This document shows positions 1 to 9,172 of a stretch of DNA of 64,000 bases, in pieces (the first letter of the stretch is position 1; every line of letters starts with the position of its first letter). The stretch spans positions 248,001-312,000 of the forward strand of contig NZ_JAAZWE010000002.1 of the NCBI RefSeq assembly GCF_013185185.1. The letters run 5' to 3'. The notes beneath the pieces are model-generated. The model saw only the letters and a program-made list of their open reading frames with translations. It searched no databases and was not told the DNA's origin. The position numbers and the translations under genes are program-made. Source of the stretch: Saccharibacillus endophyticus (GTDB lineage Bacteria > Bacillota > Bacilli > Paenibacillales > Paenibacillaceae).

Positions 1-1
1 G

Positions 2-223
2 GCCGACGCTTACGAAGCCGTATACGGTACTCGCGCCCTATTCACCAAAGACGGCGGCTCCATCCCGATCATCGAAGCCTTCTCCCGCGTCCTTGAAGCT
101 CCGGTCGTCCTGATGGGCTTCGGTCTTCCCGACGAAAACCTGCATGCCCCTAACGAACACTTCAACCTGGAGAACTTCGATAAAGGCCTGCTGACGCTCG
201 TGCATTATTTGAAAAGCGTTTAA
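2..223 (+). CDS. M20-family dipeptidase, C-terminal part (5' end outside window)
   Basis: The reading frame is open from the left edge to TAA at 221-223, giving the last 73 residues. The segment GGSIPIIEAF followed by VVLMGFGLPDENLHAPNE is typical of the last catalytic-domain stretch of M20 metallopeptidases (dipeptidase/Xaa-His dipeptidase type), where the His of HAPNE is a metal ligand. These are cytosolic zinc enzymes that cleave dipeptides. The exact substrate cannot be read from this fragment. A hairpin terminator follows about 30 bases after the stop, so this gene ends its transcript here. Confidence 0.85.
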   Translation, partial: ADAYEAVYGTRALFTKDGGSIPIIEAFSRVLEAPVVLMGFGLPDENLHAPNEHFNLENFDKGLLTLVHYLKSV

Positions 224-255
224 GTAAATCGAATAGGACTTATTCTTGCTAACAC

Positions 256-287
256 AAAAACCGTTCCCTTTTGAGGAACGGTTTTTG
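256..287 (+). terminator. Intrinsic terminator after the dipeptidase
   Basis: AAAAACCGTTCC and GGAACGGTTTTT form a 12-bp stem around a 7-nt loop and end in a T run on the + strand. The position, just after the dipeptidase stop, fits a rho-independent terminator. Confidence 0.85.
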
Positions 288-322
288 GCTGTTCAGCCAG
301 ATCCTTTTCGTTTTTAGCAAGG

Positions 323-416
323 GGTTGCGAAGCAGAGGAGGAATCCAGTGCAGGCAAGACTTTCGGAGAAAGTCACTTCGGGAGCATATGCTAATGGATT
401 CCTCCGCCGCGCAGCC
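323..416. repeat. Palindromic intergenic element, copy 1
   Basis: Outer arms GGAGGAATCCA (near 336-346) and TGGATTCCTCC (395-405) are complementary and extend imperfectly outward. Inside is a hairpin GACTTTC-gga-GAAAGTC (358-374). Read on the minus strand, the interior has GCTCCCGAAGTG directly before the hairpin. The same phrase precedes a different but still self-complementary hairpin in copy 2 (19242-19412). It lies between the dipeptidase terminator and the 3' end of degV, and no gene was recognised in this 190-bp gap. Confidence 0.6.
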
Positions 417-476
417 AGGCCCTTCCCTTAAACGAACAGGATCTACCCAGGCAAGGCAGCCAACCCGCCTTTATCG

Positions 477-1319
477 TTACTCGAAATAGTAGGTAAAACC
501 TATTGCCCCCGGTCCCGTATGCGTGCTGATCACCGGCCCCGTATAATCGATCTCGATGTTCGAATACCCTGTCAATTCGGCGATTTTTTCCTTCAGGTTC
601 TCCGCCAGCTTGCAGCCTTCGGCGTGAACCAAACCTACGCCTTTGATCGTGCTGCCTTTCACATCGTCCGCAAATTGTTTAGCCAAATGCTTCACGACCT
701 GAGCATGACTGCGCGCGTTCATGACAGGCGTATACACGCCGTCATTCAGCGTGCCGATCGGCTTGATGTGCAGCAGCGATCCGATCAAGGCTTTACCCCG
801 GCCGATCCGCCCGCCTTTTACGAGATTCTCCAAGGTATCGACTACGACATACAGCCGCGTCGCCGCACGAATTTCGTCGAGACGCGCAACGATGTCTTCC
901 ATGCTCCGACCTTCCGCCGCCATCTGAGAGGCTTCGATTACCTGGAACCCGAGCCCTCTGGAAATATATTTGGAATCGACCACGGTCACGTTCGTGTCCG
1001 TCATGTCCGCAGCCATCGCCGCGGAACGTACGGTTCCGCTCATGCCGCCCGTCATATGAATCGAAAGAACATCATAACCTTCCGCGCCCAAACGATCATA
1101 CAGCTCGACAAATGTTCCGGCAGCCGGCTGCGAGCTTTTCGGAAGCTCATTGGCTTGAGTCATTTTCTGAATAAAAGTCTCGGGCGTGATATCCACCCGA
1201 TCCGTATACGTTTGTCCGTCGATAGTGAAAGAAAGCGGCACCATCTCTACTCCGTGCTCCGCCAATACCGCATCGCTCAAATCTACGGTTGAATCCGTAA
1301 CCACTTTAATTTTGCGCAT
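477..1319 (-). CDS. DegV family fatty-acid-binding protein
   Basis: The 280-residue protein starts KIKVVTDSTVDLS, the DegV N-terminal signature, and contains SSQPAAG (about 60-67), HMTGGMSGT (about 88-96) and GRIGRGKALIGSLLHIKP, all typical of DegV/FakB. Known members bind a fatty acid in a cleft and present it to the fatty-acid kinase FakA. The length is normal for the family. The ATG is preceded by AGGAG at 8 nt. No fakA is adjacent. It appears monocistronic. Confidence 0.92.
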   Translation of the reverse strand: MRKIKVVTDSTVDLSDAVLAEHGVEMVPLSFTIDGQTYTDRVDITPETFIQKMTQANELPKSSQPAAGTFVELYDRLGAEGYDVLSIHMTGGMSGTVRSAAMAADMTDTNVTVVDSKYISRGLGFQVIEASQMAAEGRSMEDIVARLDEIRAATRLYVVVDTLENLVKGGRIGRGKALIGSLLHIKPIGTLNDGVYTPVMNARSHAQVVKHLAKQFADDVKGSTIKGVGLVHAEGCKLAENLKEKIAELTGYSNIEIDYTGPVISTHTGPGAIGFTYYFE

Positions 1320-1483
1320 TCGTCACACTCCTGTATGCGATCAGCCAACATCCGCCGCCGCTCATCGCATCGGAAGGTATATCATCGTAGCTGTCTCAAT
1401 CAGTATACAGCCAGATGCATGTTCACACAAACCCGACACAATTTTGTAAAATTTTATTTAAATTTTTACATATCATTTGATCC

Positions 1484-2464
1484 CTATTTTTCGGATTCAT
1501 CTGCAAGTAAAGCTGTTTGTCTTCCTGCATAATTCGGGTGCCCCGGATCGACGTCCAGCACGAGCCGATGCGGACCTGCCAGCGCATATTGATGCTCGCA
1601 GCGCCAACGTACGTCTTCGGTCGGTCCGAACGTCTCGCCGTCCTGAATCACGTCGCCGCGATCAAACAAATAATAGCCCAGATTGGTCAAGTATTGCGCG
1701 ACCTCGCCCGGCTCAAGATCAAAGTAGTGACACTGCGCGTCGGGCACGCCGAGCGCCGCCAGCCCCACCGTATCCATCAACATTTCTTCGCGTTCGCTGC
1801 CCGTACCCTGCACGTTGAAAAAACGCACGTTCATCGCTCCGTACAAAGTCGCCCCTGCTTCGATCGCCGTCAAATAATCGCCGGGTTCCAGCAGTTTATC
1901 GCTTTCCCGGAAATAAACCGCGTCGCACGGAGCCGTTTCCAGCACCGCGCGCAGCGTTCCGGTAATCAGACGAAGACGATCTTTCGGCTCAAGGCCGGAA
2001 GCCATCATGTCGGTCAAAAATAGCGAATGCCTACATTCTTCCACCACGGCGCCGGCGTCCGGCCAATGCCACGCCTGCTGCACCGCCGTTTCGTATTCGG
2101 AAGCGGGGCGGTTCTTGGTCGGCATCAACGACGTTTGCGCAGGCATGTCCCCATCGGCAAAACTAACCAGATAGTTCAGATGGAAAAAGTGCAGCATGTC
2201 CGTTTCCGACTTTTCCGACGGCTCCCAGACAGCCAAGCCCGATCCCGATTTCTGCTCCTCCGGCTGCCGAAGTTCTCCCGTATATAGCGCCATTTTTTCA
2301 TACAGCCGTTTACGCGAAAATTTCGGCTTTTCTTTATACTTCAACTCGATCGTATAGACGCGCGCGAAGCCGAAATCCTGGTCGGCGGCAAGCATCTCCT
2401 CCGTTTGCCGGTCCATCTCCGTCTCTTCCTCGTTCCCGTCCGAACGGTTCCGTTCCTCCGTCAT
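1484..2464 (-). CDS. DUF4261 domain protein
   Basis: 326 residues from an ATG with GGGAGG at 9 nt; an upstream in-frame start at 2506 has no such site. The middle carries the CRHSLFLTDMMASGLEPKDR stretch and the C-terminal half ETAPCDAVYFRESDKLLEPGDYL, which I associate with DUF4261, a family of unknown function. The N-terminal 40 residues are charged and probably disordered. There is no signal peptide or membrane segment. It follows the DUF1963 gene by 54 bases on the same strand, so the two are probably co-transcribed. Confidence 0.6.
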   Translation of the reverse strand: MTEERNRSDGNEEETEMDRQTEEMLAADQDFGFARVYTIELKYKEKPKFSRKRLYEKMALYTGELRQPEEQKSGSGLAVWEPSEKSETDMLHFFHLNYLVSFADGDMPAQTSLMPTKNRPASEYETAVQQAWHWPDAGAVVEECRHSLFLTDMMASGLEPKDRLRLITGTLRAVLETAPCDAVYFRESDKLLEPGDYLTAIEAGATLYGAMNVRFFNVQGTGSEREEMLMDTVGLAALGVPDAQCHYFDLEPGEVAQYLTNLGYYLFDRGDVIQDGETFGPTEDVRWRCEHQYALAGPHRLVLDVDPGHPNYAGRQTALLADESEK

Positions 2465-2518
2465 GTCCGCATACCTCCCGTAATCGATAGATAAGGCTTG
2501 GTGCAAGGGGACAACCTA

Positions 2519-3406
2519 TCAGCTTGAATAAAAAGAACAGGTCGTACGCTCGAAGTTGCCGTTCAACAAATCCTCTTTGCGAATAAAATAATGCAGCACG
2601 CCCGAATCTCCCCATTGGAAACCGATGTCTTGATCCGAATCGATCTCCGCCAGCATGACGATATCCGCGACTTCGCGTTCCGCGCGCTCCCGATCGCCGC
2701 CGAACGCTTCGGTCAATCGCTCGATGGCTTCGTTCGGATAATACGTCGACTCGCACCCGAACAGCTCCAATGCGGCCATATACTCGTCGTCTCCATGCTG
2801 ACCCTCGGCGTAACCGAACATCCGAACGGTCGTAAATGGTTTGTCTCCTTCTAACGCAAAGCCCAGTTCCTCGTATTCGTCCCATTCGTGGTCTTCGTCT
2901 TCGATCTCGTCGTTGTCCGCGTAAGCATATCCCGGCAGGTCGATCGCAGCGCGCGCGCTCAGCCGATGAGGGAGATACGCGCCGTCTTCCCGTTCATGCA
3001 CGGTGGGTGAAGGAGCACTTTTGCGTACCGCCCCCGTCATCTCCGCAGGGGACGCATGCAAGACTTTGTGCTCCACGACCGAATCGTAATCTCCGGCAAA
3101 AAAGAACAGCATCCCTTCAGTGGGAAGTCGATTTTCCGGATCCAGTCCTGCAAGTTCGCCCAGATTCAACTGCAAAACGAAAGTCATGGGCGTTCCGGAG
3201 GAATCGAGCGGCCAATCGGCATTCTCCGGCAGGTCCGGCTCGCCGGCCGCTCTGGAATTCCCGACCGCCTTGTACGTTTCTTCTCCCGCGCATGACAGCT
3301 TGATCGTCTGTTTGGCCGTGCGCTGCAAGTACTCGGCCGCGTGGGCAAAATCATTTTCTTCGATCACCCGCTCAAGGTATTTGCGATTTTCTTCGCTTAA
3401 AGCCAT
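2519..3406 (-). CDS. YwqG-like DUF1963 protein
   Basis: 295 residues from MALSEENRKYLERV. The longer frame to 3625 is not needed and its extra N-terminus is unlike coding sequence. The pattern GEPDLPENADWP, followed by FVLQLNLGELAGLDPENRLPTEG and MLFFFAGDY, is the DUF1963/YwqG signature, and GFQWGDSGVLHYFIRKEDLL is the usual C-terminus. The family is cytosolic and its biochemical role is unknown. An acidic insert (ADNDEIEDEDHEWDEYEELG) sits near residue 180. It is immediately upstream of the DUF4261 gene. Confidence 0.8.
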   Translation of the reverse strand: MALSEENRKYLERVIEENDFAHAAEYLQRTAKQTIKLSCAGEETYKAVGNSRAAGEPDLPENADWPLDSSGTPMTFVLQLNLGELAGLDPENRLPTEGMLFFFAGDYDSVVEHKVLHASPAEMTGAVRKSAPSPTVHEREDGAYLPHRLSARAAIDLPGYAYADNDEIEDEDHEWDEYEELGFALEGDKPFTTVRMFGYAEGQHGDDEYMAALELFGCESTYYPNEAIERLTEAFGGDRERAEREVADIVMLAEIDSDQDIGFQWGDSGVLHYFIRKEDLLNGNFERTTCSFYSS

Positions 3407-3619
3407 TCTTTTCCCATCCTTTCCTTCAACATCATGATGTCTTCTTTTTCGCTTTTCTTTTTCAAGTATATACGATAGCCAAGGTGAATTTCTAACCGAC
3501 AAAAGCAGGGATAAAAAAACCGATACGCGGCAAAGCGGTTTTGAACTGACGCATTTCCTTTCGAACTTCTTTCCAAACTGGTAGAATAGAGAAGTTATGT
3601 TTAAAAAGGAGGTCCGCAA

Positions 3620-4924
3620 TTGCAATCGTTCAGGCGCATGACGGCCGGTATCGCCAGATGGCCGCGCAACGTCAAACTATTTTTTCTTGCCAACCTGCTG
3701 TATCAGATCGGCGGCGGGATGTTTTCGGTACTTTACAATCTTTATATTCAAGGCATCGGCTATAACGACGCCATGAACGGCCGGGTCGTCAGTATCCAGT
3801 CGCTTGCGACGGCCTGCATTTTCATCCCGATCGGTTTGTTCGGCGATCGGCTCAGCCGGAAAACGCTGCTGGTCATCGGCGCTTTGTTCAGCGGGATCGT
3901 GTTCGCGCTTCGCGCATTCGCCGAGGCCGAACCGCTGCTGTTGATTTTGGCTGTTTGTTCCGGCGTGTTCGCGGCCTTTTTCCAAGTGCTTGCGATCCCG
4001 TTTTTGGCCGAAAGCGTCAAAAAGTCGCAGCGGCTCGCTTTGTTCAGCGCCTACTCCTCGTTGATGCTGGCCGCTCAGGTACTGGGCAGCATGGGCGGCG
4101 GCGTGCTTGCGGACAGCCTTCAGCATTACGGAATCGATCATGTGCTCAGCCTGCGCTTCACGCTGTTCATGGGCGGAATCGCGACGCTCGCGGCCTTCGT
4201 GCCGATGTTGTTTATTCGCGAACAGCGCAGACAGTCCGAGACGGCGAAAATTTCCGAAGCGCCGCAGGCACAATCGCAGCCGAGCGCCGAACCGAACAAA
4301 GCCGATACGGCAGGAAAAAAAGCTTCCGACGGAAGTTCGCGCATCATTTTCTGGTTCGTATTGGCGCAGCTCCCGATCGGCCTCGGATCGGGACTCGTCG
4401 TTCCGTACTTGAACCTGTACTTCACCAACCGCTTCGGCGTCTCGATCTCCATGATGAGCCTGTTGATCTCGCTCGGACAAATCATGACCATCGTGTCGAT
4501 GCTGATCGGTCCGTCTTTGTCCAAAAAGGTCGGTCCCGTGCGCGCCGTCGTCATTTTCCAGCTTTTGTCGCTTCCGTTCCTGCTGACGACCGGATTCACC
4601 AATATCGCCTTGGTGGCCTCCATCGCCTTCCTGTTCCGCCAAGCGCTGATGAACGCGGCCAACCCGATCCAGTCCGCCGTCATGGTCGACCGGATTCCGG
4701 ACAACAAACGCAGCATCGCCAATTCGCTGACCCAGACCGCTTTCATGCTCGGTTGGGCAAGCATGGGACCCGTGCAATCGTTTTTGGTTACGACGTACGG
4801 CAACTATTGGGGGTACGCCATTACGTTCAGCATTACGGGCGCGCTGTATGTGACGGCTTCGCTGCTTTATTACTTCAAGTTCCGCGAACGCCCGGCTCAG
4901 CGGATACGCACCGCTGCGCATTAA
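3620..4924 (+). CDS. MFS transporter
   Basis: 434 residues with about 12 hydrophobic segments in two halves. The cytoplasmic loop between TM2 and TM3 reads GDRLSRKTLL, the MFS motif A region, and a hydrophilic central loop rich in Ala/Glu/Gln (residues about 205-240) separates the halves. The TTG start at 3620 has AGGAGG 8 nt upstream, which decides it over the ATG at 3638. The substrate cannot be predicted. It resembles drug or metabolite exporters. It is transcribed alone, divergent from the DUF1963 gene, with a bidirectional terminator after it. Confidence 0.88.
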   Translation: MQSFRRMTAGIARWPRNVKLFFLANLLYQIGGGMFSVLYNLYIQGIGYNDAMNGRVVSIQSLATACIFIPIGLFGDRLSRKTLLVIGALFSGIVFALRAFAEAEPLLLILAVCSGVFAAFFQVLAIPFLAESVKKSQRLALFSAYSSLMLAAQVLGSMGGGVLADSLQHYGIDHVLSLRFTLFMGGIATLAAFVPMLFIREQRRQSETAKISEAPQAQSQPSAEPNKADTAGKKASDGSSRIIFWFVLAQLPIGLGSGLVVPYLNLYFTNRFGVSISMMSLLISLGQIMTIVSMLIGPSLSKKVGPVRAVVIFQLLSLPFLLTTGFTNIALVASIAFLFRQALMNAANPIQSAVMVDRIPDNKRSIANSLTQTAFMLGWASMGPVQSFLVTTYGNYWGYAITFSITGALYVTASLLYYFKFRERPAQRIRTAAH

Positions 4925-5017
4925 TGCACGGCGCTCTATTTAACAGATCAACTTTTCTTAATCGAATGCCGAAAAAATACGCCGTTTCGGCTTCAATACT
5001 TCAATCGCATCAATAAA

Positions 5018-5057
5018 AAAAGGGATGACGCCGATCGTGATCGGTGTCATCCCTTTT
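5018..5057. terminator. Bidirectional terminator between MFS gene and oppD
   Basis: AAAAGGGATGACGCCGATC pairs with GATCGGTGTCATCCCTTTT with an almost perfect stem, flanked by an A run on the left and a T run on the right. It serves the convergent MFS and oppD genes. Confidence 0.9.
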
Positions 5058-5106
5058 ACTTGATTTCTTCATCTAACGATATTGCTTATGCAGCGATATT
5101 GGCTGC

Positions 5107-6168
5107 TTAAGCCTCTACCAATACCGGCGTCTCGTAAGCGTTATCCAGCTTGCGCTGACGGCGCAGTACCGCTTCCGGCGGCGTAACCGACGGAGCGTCC
5201 GGGTGCAGCAGCCACGACTTCACGAAGTGCGTGTCGGAGACTTTGAACATCGGAGGTTCTTTCTCGAAGTCGATCTTCATCGCATAATTGCTGCGCAGAG
5301 CAAATGCATCACCGACCGGCGGATGCAGCAGATCCGGAGGCGTGCCCGGAATAGCCGTCAGTTTCTCTTCGCCGTTGCTGTCCAGTGCAGGCATCGAGGA
5401 CAACAGACCCCATGTGTACGGATGACGCGGATCATAGAAGATCTCGGCAGCCGTTCCCATTTCGACGATTTGGCCTGCGTACATAACCGCGACACGGTCA
5501 GCCATCTTCGCCACGACGCCAAGGTCATGGGTGATAAAGATGATCGAAGTTCCGATCTTCGCTTGCAGATCCTTCATCAATTCAAGAATTTGAGCCTGAA
5601 TCGTTACGTCAAGCGCCGTTGTCGGTTCGTCGGCAATCAGCAGCTTCGGGTTTGCGGCCAGTGCCATCGCGATCACGACACGTTGACGCATACCGCCGGA
5701 GAATTCGTGCGGATATTGGTTGAAGCGCTTTTCATGGTTCGGAATACCGACCAGCTTCAGCAGTTCCAGACCGCGTGCACGAGCATCGGCCGCGGAAATT
5801 TTTTCGTGCGTGAACAGAACTTCCGTGATCTGCTTACCCACTTTCATCGTCGGGTTCAGCGAGGTCATCGGGTCTTGGAAGATCATGCCGATCTCTTTGC
5901 CGCGCATTTTTTGCATTTGGTTTTGTGTTTTCTTAACCAAATCCTGGCCTTCGAACAAGATTTGTCCGCGCTTGTACTGACCTTGCGGTTCAGGCACAAG
6001 CTTCATGATCGCCTGCGAAGTTACGCTCTTGCCCGAGCCCGATTCGCCTACGATTGCCAGTGTTTCGCCCTTATCCAAATGGAAGTTAACGCCACGGATC
6101 GCCTGAACTTCGCCGGCGCGGGTTCTGAATGAAATCGCCAAATCTTTGACTTCGAGAAGTCTCTCCAT
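5107..6168 (-). CDS. oppD: Oligopeptide ABC transporter ATP-binding protein, OppD type
   Basis: 353 residues from the ATG at 6168, with GGGAG at 9 nt; a GTG at 6177 is possible. Walker A is GESGSGKS, the signature is FSGGMRQR, and Walker B is LLIADEPTTALD. The C-terminal extension LHPPVGDAFALR is typical of the OppD/DppD oligopeptide-importer subfamily, although the usual CxxRCxxA cluster is replaced by GDAFALRS. It would energise uptake of peptides with OppB/C permeases and OppF. None of these is beside it: the upstream neighbour is the divergent glutaminase and the downstream neighbour is the convergent MFS gene. It must work with partners encoded elsewhere. Confidence 0.88.
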   Translation of the reverse strand: MERLLEVKDLAISFRTRAGEVQAIRGVNFHLDKGETLAIVGESGSGKSVTSQAIMKLVPEPQGQYKRGQILFEGQDLVKKTQNQMQKMRGKEIGMIFQDPMTSLNPTMKVGKQITEVLFTHEKISAADARARGLELLKLVGIPNHEKRFNQYPHEFSGGMRQRVVIAMALAANPKLLIADEPTTALDVTIQAQILELMKDLQAKIGTSIIFITHDLGVVAKMADRVAVMYAGQIVEMGTAAEIFYDPRHPYTWGLLSSMPALDSNGEEKLTAIPGTPPDLLHPPVGDAFALRSNYAMKIDFEKEPPMFKVSDTHFVKSWLLHPDAPSVTPPEAVLRRQRKLDNAYETPVLVEA

Positions 6169-6187
6169 TATCTCCACTCCCTATAAA

Positions 6188-6209
6188 GCCCGTTCACGGA
6201 GGAACGGGC
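6188..6209 (-). other. Hairpin just upstream of oppD
   Basis: GCCCGTTC and GAACGGGC are perfectly complementary around a 6-nt loop. Read toward oppD, the hairpin is followed by TTTATAG and then the ribosome binding site. It could be a leftover terminator of a lost upstream gene or a 5' leader structure. The sequence does not decide between them. Confidence 0.5.
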
Positions 6210-6467
6210 CGATTGTCGCTTTTCGCATATCGTTCTCGCGAGTCGTCCGCAGCCGCGAACCTCGCTTTTCCGAACGTTTTGGTATGATTCAGGAGAACAT
6301 TATTTTACGAAACCGTATGTAATATTGTAACTGCTTGCGTATCTGGCAGTCAAGCAGACATTAGATGTTAGGTGTCTGCACCCGAAGGACTTTACACAAA
6401 AAAACGACGGTAAAAAAAGAAATGATGTATGATGAAAAACAGACTGGAACGATAAGGAGGCTATGCC

Positions 6468-7415
6468 ATGACAAATAAAAAAGCTCGCTTGGAGGAAGTC
6501 CGACAATTCCTGCCCCAATGGCTTGAGGAAAGCCGCAAGGAAGCCGCCTCCGGAGAAGTGGCTTCCTATATTCCCGAACTATCCAAAGCCTCCCATACCG
6601 CTCTGGGCATTCATCTGCTCGATATTCAAGGCGACTCTGCTTCCGCCGGAGATTGCGGGATGGCCTTTACGCTGCAAAGCATTTCGAAAGTATTCACATT
6701 GATCCTTGCGTTGATGGACAACGGCGAAGAAGCCGTATTTGAGCGCGTAGGCATGGAACCGACCGGAGACAACTTCAATTCCATGCTCAAGCTTGAGCTT
6801 GTGCGTCCCGGCATTCCGTTCAATCCGCTGATCAACGCGGGGGCCATTACGATATCTTCCATGATCAAAGGCTCCTCGCCCGAAGAAAAATCAGCACGGA
6901 TTCTCGACTTTTTCCGGCGTTTATCCGGCGGCAGCCTTCTTGAAGTCAACGAAGCCGTCTATCGCTCCGAATTCGAGACGGGCAATCTCAACCGCTCGAT
7001 CGCGTACTTCCTTGTGGAGAACGGCGTGCTGAACGGCAGCGTCGAAGAAGTGCTTTCCATTTACTTCCGTCATTGTTCGATCGAAGCGACCTGCCGCGAT
7101 CTGGCGCGCATGGCTTTGATTCTGGCCGGCGACGGCACCGATCCGCTCAGCGGGGAAAATCTGATCCCCCGCCGTTATGTGCAGATCGCCAAGACCTTCA
7201 TGATCACATGCGGCATGTACAACGCTTCCGGCGAATTCGCCATCAAAGCCGGACTTCCTGCAAAAAGCGGCGTCTCGGGCGGTATTTTGACCTTTGTACC
7301 CGGCGCTCTCGGTATCGGCTTGGTCGGTCCGGCATTGAATGCAAAAGGCAACAGCAGCGCGGGCGTGCATCTGATCGAACGCTTGTCGCAGCGCATGGAC
7401 TGGAGCTTATTCTAA
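6468..7415 (+). CDS. glsA: Glutaminase
   Basis: 315 residues, normal for bacterial glutaminase A, which converts glutamine to glutamate and ammonia. SISK near residue 74 provides the beta-lactamase-like Ser-x-x-Lys catalytic pair (the family's QSISKVF), and FNPLINAGAI near residue 120 is the next conserved block. The C-terminal AKSGVSGGILTFVPG and LNAKGNSSAGV are also family hallmarks. AGGAGG lies upstream of the ATG. It is transcribed alone and is convergent with leuA. Confidence 0.95.
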   Translation: MTNKKARLEEVRQFLPQWLEESRKEAASGEVASYIPELSKASHTALGIHLLDIQGDSASAGDCGMAFTLQSISKVFTLILALMDNGEEAVFERVGMEPTGDNFNSMLKLELVRPGIPFNPLINAGAITISSMIKGSSPEEKSARILDFFRRLSGGSLLEVNEAVYRSEFETGNLNRSIAYFLVENGVLNGSVEEVLSIYFRHCSIEATCRDLARMALILAGDGTDPLSGENLIPRRYVQIAKTFMITCGMYNASGEFAIKAGLPAKSGVSGGILTFVPGALGIGLVGPALNAKGNSSAGVHLIERLSQRMDWSLF

Positions 7416-7481
7416 GCCATTGATCGACCAAACCGGCGCTTGAAGTCCGGATTTTCAGTACGCAGGCATCCGGCTGGTTTT

Positions 7482-9053
7482 TTAAGACACCGTCTGCTTA
7501 TCCGCGGTCTGCGACCCGGCAGAACGCGCTTCGCGTACCGCCCGGTTGCAGGCCGCCATATACGCTTCGGCCGCGGCTACGAGAATGTCGCGGTTCGTTG
7601 CCGTGCCGCGATGCAGCGCTTCGCCCAAGCGAACCGTCACCGTTGCTTCTCCCGCAGACGTTTCCCCGGCGGATACCGAATACAACTCCAGATCGGCAAA
7701 CTCGATCGGCTCCGGAATCGCGCGTCGGATCGCGTCGACCGCTGCTTCAACAGGCCCTTCTCCGCCGCCCGTGTACACCGTAGTACTTCCGGCTTCGTTA
7801 TTGCGGATTTTGCAAGAAGCCACGCGGTGCGCTCCGTTGCCCGTCACAATCTGTACTTCCTCCAGCGTATACGGCTCCAACGCCCGATCCACCGCTTGCC
7901 CCGCCAATTGCATCAACTCGTGGTCATGCACGGTTTTCTGGCGATCGGCTTTTTCCTTGAATGCCGTATACAGCTGTTCCAACTGTTCGTTGTTCAATTC
8001 GACGCCAAACTCCGCCACCCGATGGCGCAGCGCATGCCGTCCCGAGTGCTTGCCCAGCACGATCATGCTGCGCGGGATGCCCAGACGTTCCGGGTCCATG
8101 ATCTCGTACGTATTGCGATTTTTGAGCAAGCCGTCCTGGTGAATGCCCGCCTCATGTTGAAACGCATTACGGCCGACAATCGGCTTATTGAACGCGATCG
8201 GCGCTCCCATCATGCGGCTGACCATCTGCGAGGTGGCATAAATTTCTTCCGGGCGAATATTCGTCGTCACGCCGAAATGATCACCGCGCGTCGCCAAAGC
8301 CATCGCCAGTTCTTCGAGCGAGCAGTTGCCTGCGCGTTCGCCGACTCCGTTAACCGTCACTTCGACATGCGTGACTCCTGCCCGAATCGCGGCCAGGCTG
8401 TTGGCCACGGCCATGCCCAGGTCATTGTGACAATGGGCGCTGAATTCCACGCGGTCGCTTCCGCGCACGCCCTTCATCACCCGAGTGAACATGGCACCGT
8501 ATTCTTCCGGCAGCGCAAAGCCTACCGTATCCGGAATATTCAGAATCGTCGCTCCTTCTTCGATGACGGCTTCCAGCACTTCGAACAGGAATTCATCGCC
8601 GGTCCGCGTCGCATCCATCGGCGAGAACTCGACCTCGTCTACGAACCGCTTCGCGTAAGATACCATTTCGCGAGCCAGATTCACCACTTCCGCGCGCGTC
8701 TTCTTCAACTGGAAGTCCAAATGGATATTCGATGAAGACAGGAACATATGCAGTCGTCTGCGCTCCGCGTCTTGAGTCGCGCGAATCGCCGAGTCGATAT
8801 CCGCCTTCACGGCGCGGGCAAATCCGCAGATCTCGACGCCTTGAATCTCGCGTGAGATACGCTGTACGGCCTGAAAATCGCCGGGACTGGAGATCGGGAA
8901 CCCCGGCTCGATCGTGTCTACGCCCAGCGCGGCCAACCGATGAGCCAACTTGATCTTTTGTTCGACATCCAGCGAAGCGCCAGGCGCCTGTTCGCCGTCT
9001 CTCAACGTCGTATCGAAAATTTTGATTTGTCTGATTCCTGTTTCGTTTTTCAT
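7482..9053 (-). CDS. leuA: 2-isopropylmalate synthase
   Basis: 523 residues. The first step of leucine synthesis condenses acetyl-CoA with 2-oxoisovalerate. FDTTLRDGEQ at residues 13-22 is the catalytic start of the HMGL-like TIM barrel, HCHNDLGMA carries the metal-binding histidines, and a C-terminal LeuA allosteric domain follows residue about 390 (feedback by leucine). The ATG at 9053 has GGAGG at 9 nt; a TTG two codons earlier is too close. Two leucine T-box leaders precede it. No leuBCD or ilv genes follow: the next gene is the convergent glutaminase. Confidence 0.96.
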   Translation of the reverse strand: MKNETGIRQIKIFDTTLRDGEQAPGASLDVEQKIKLAHRLAALGVDTIEPGFPISSPGDFQAVQRISREIQGVEICGFARAVKADIDSAIRATQDAERRRLHMFLSSSNIHLDFQLKKTRAEVVNLAREMVSYAKRFVDEVEFSPMDATRTGDEFLFEVLEAVIEEGATILNIPDTVGFALPEEYGAMFTRVMKGVRGSDRVEFSAHCHNDLGMAVANSLAAIRAGVTHVEVTVNGVGERAGNCSLEELAMALATRGDHFGVTTNIRPEEIYATSQMVSRMMGAPIAFNKPIVGRNAFQHEAGIHQDGLLKNRNTYEIMDPERLGIPRSMIVLGKHSGRHALRHRVAEFGVELNNEQLEQLYTAFKEKADRQKTVHDHELMQLAGQAVDRALEPYTLEEVQIVTGNGAHRVASCKIRNNEAGSTTVYTGGGEGPVEAAVDAIRRAIPEPIEFADLELYSVSAGETSAGEATVTVRLGEALHRGTATNRDILVAAAEAYMAACNRAVREARSAGSQTADKQTVS

Positions 9054-9132
9054 CGTCAATCGCCTCCGAAAGTAAGTTGATGTTCTATTGCGCTGCTGGG
9101 ACGCGTTTTAAAACGCGTCTTTGCCGACATAT

Positions 9133-9172
9133 AAAAAAGCCCGTCGTCTCTAGTTCAAGAGACGACGGGCTT
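9133..9172 (-). terminator. Terminator of the proximal T-box
   Basis: AGCCCGTCGTCTC and GAGACGACGGGCT form a perfect 13-bp stem followed by TTTTTTAT on the minus strand. The 5' part of the stem competes with the T-box antiterminator. Confidence 0.93.

Noticed and set aside
7440..8735. A 431-codon + strand frame over leuA
   Set aside because: Antisense shadow: Arg/His-rich translation with no domain, while leuA on the other strand has all family motifs.
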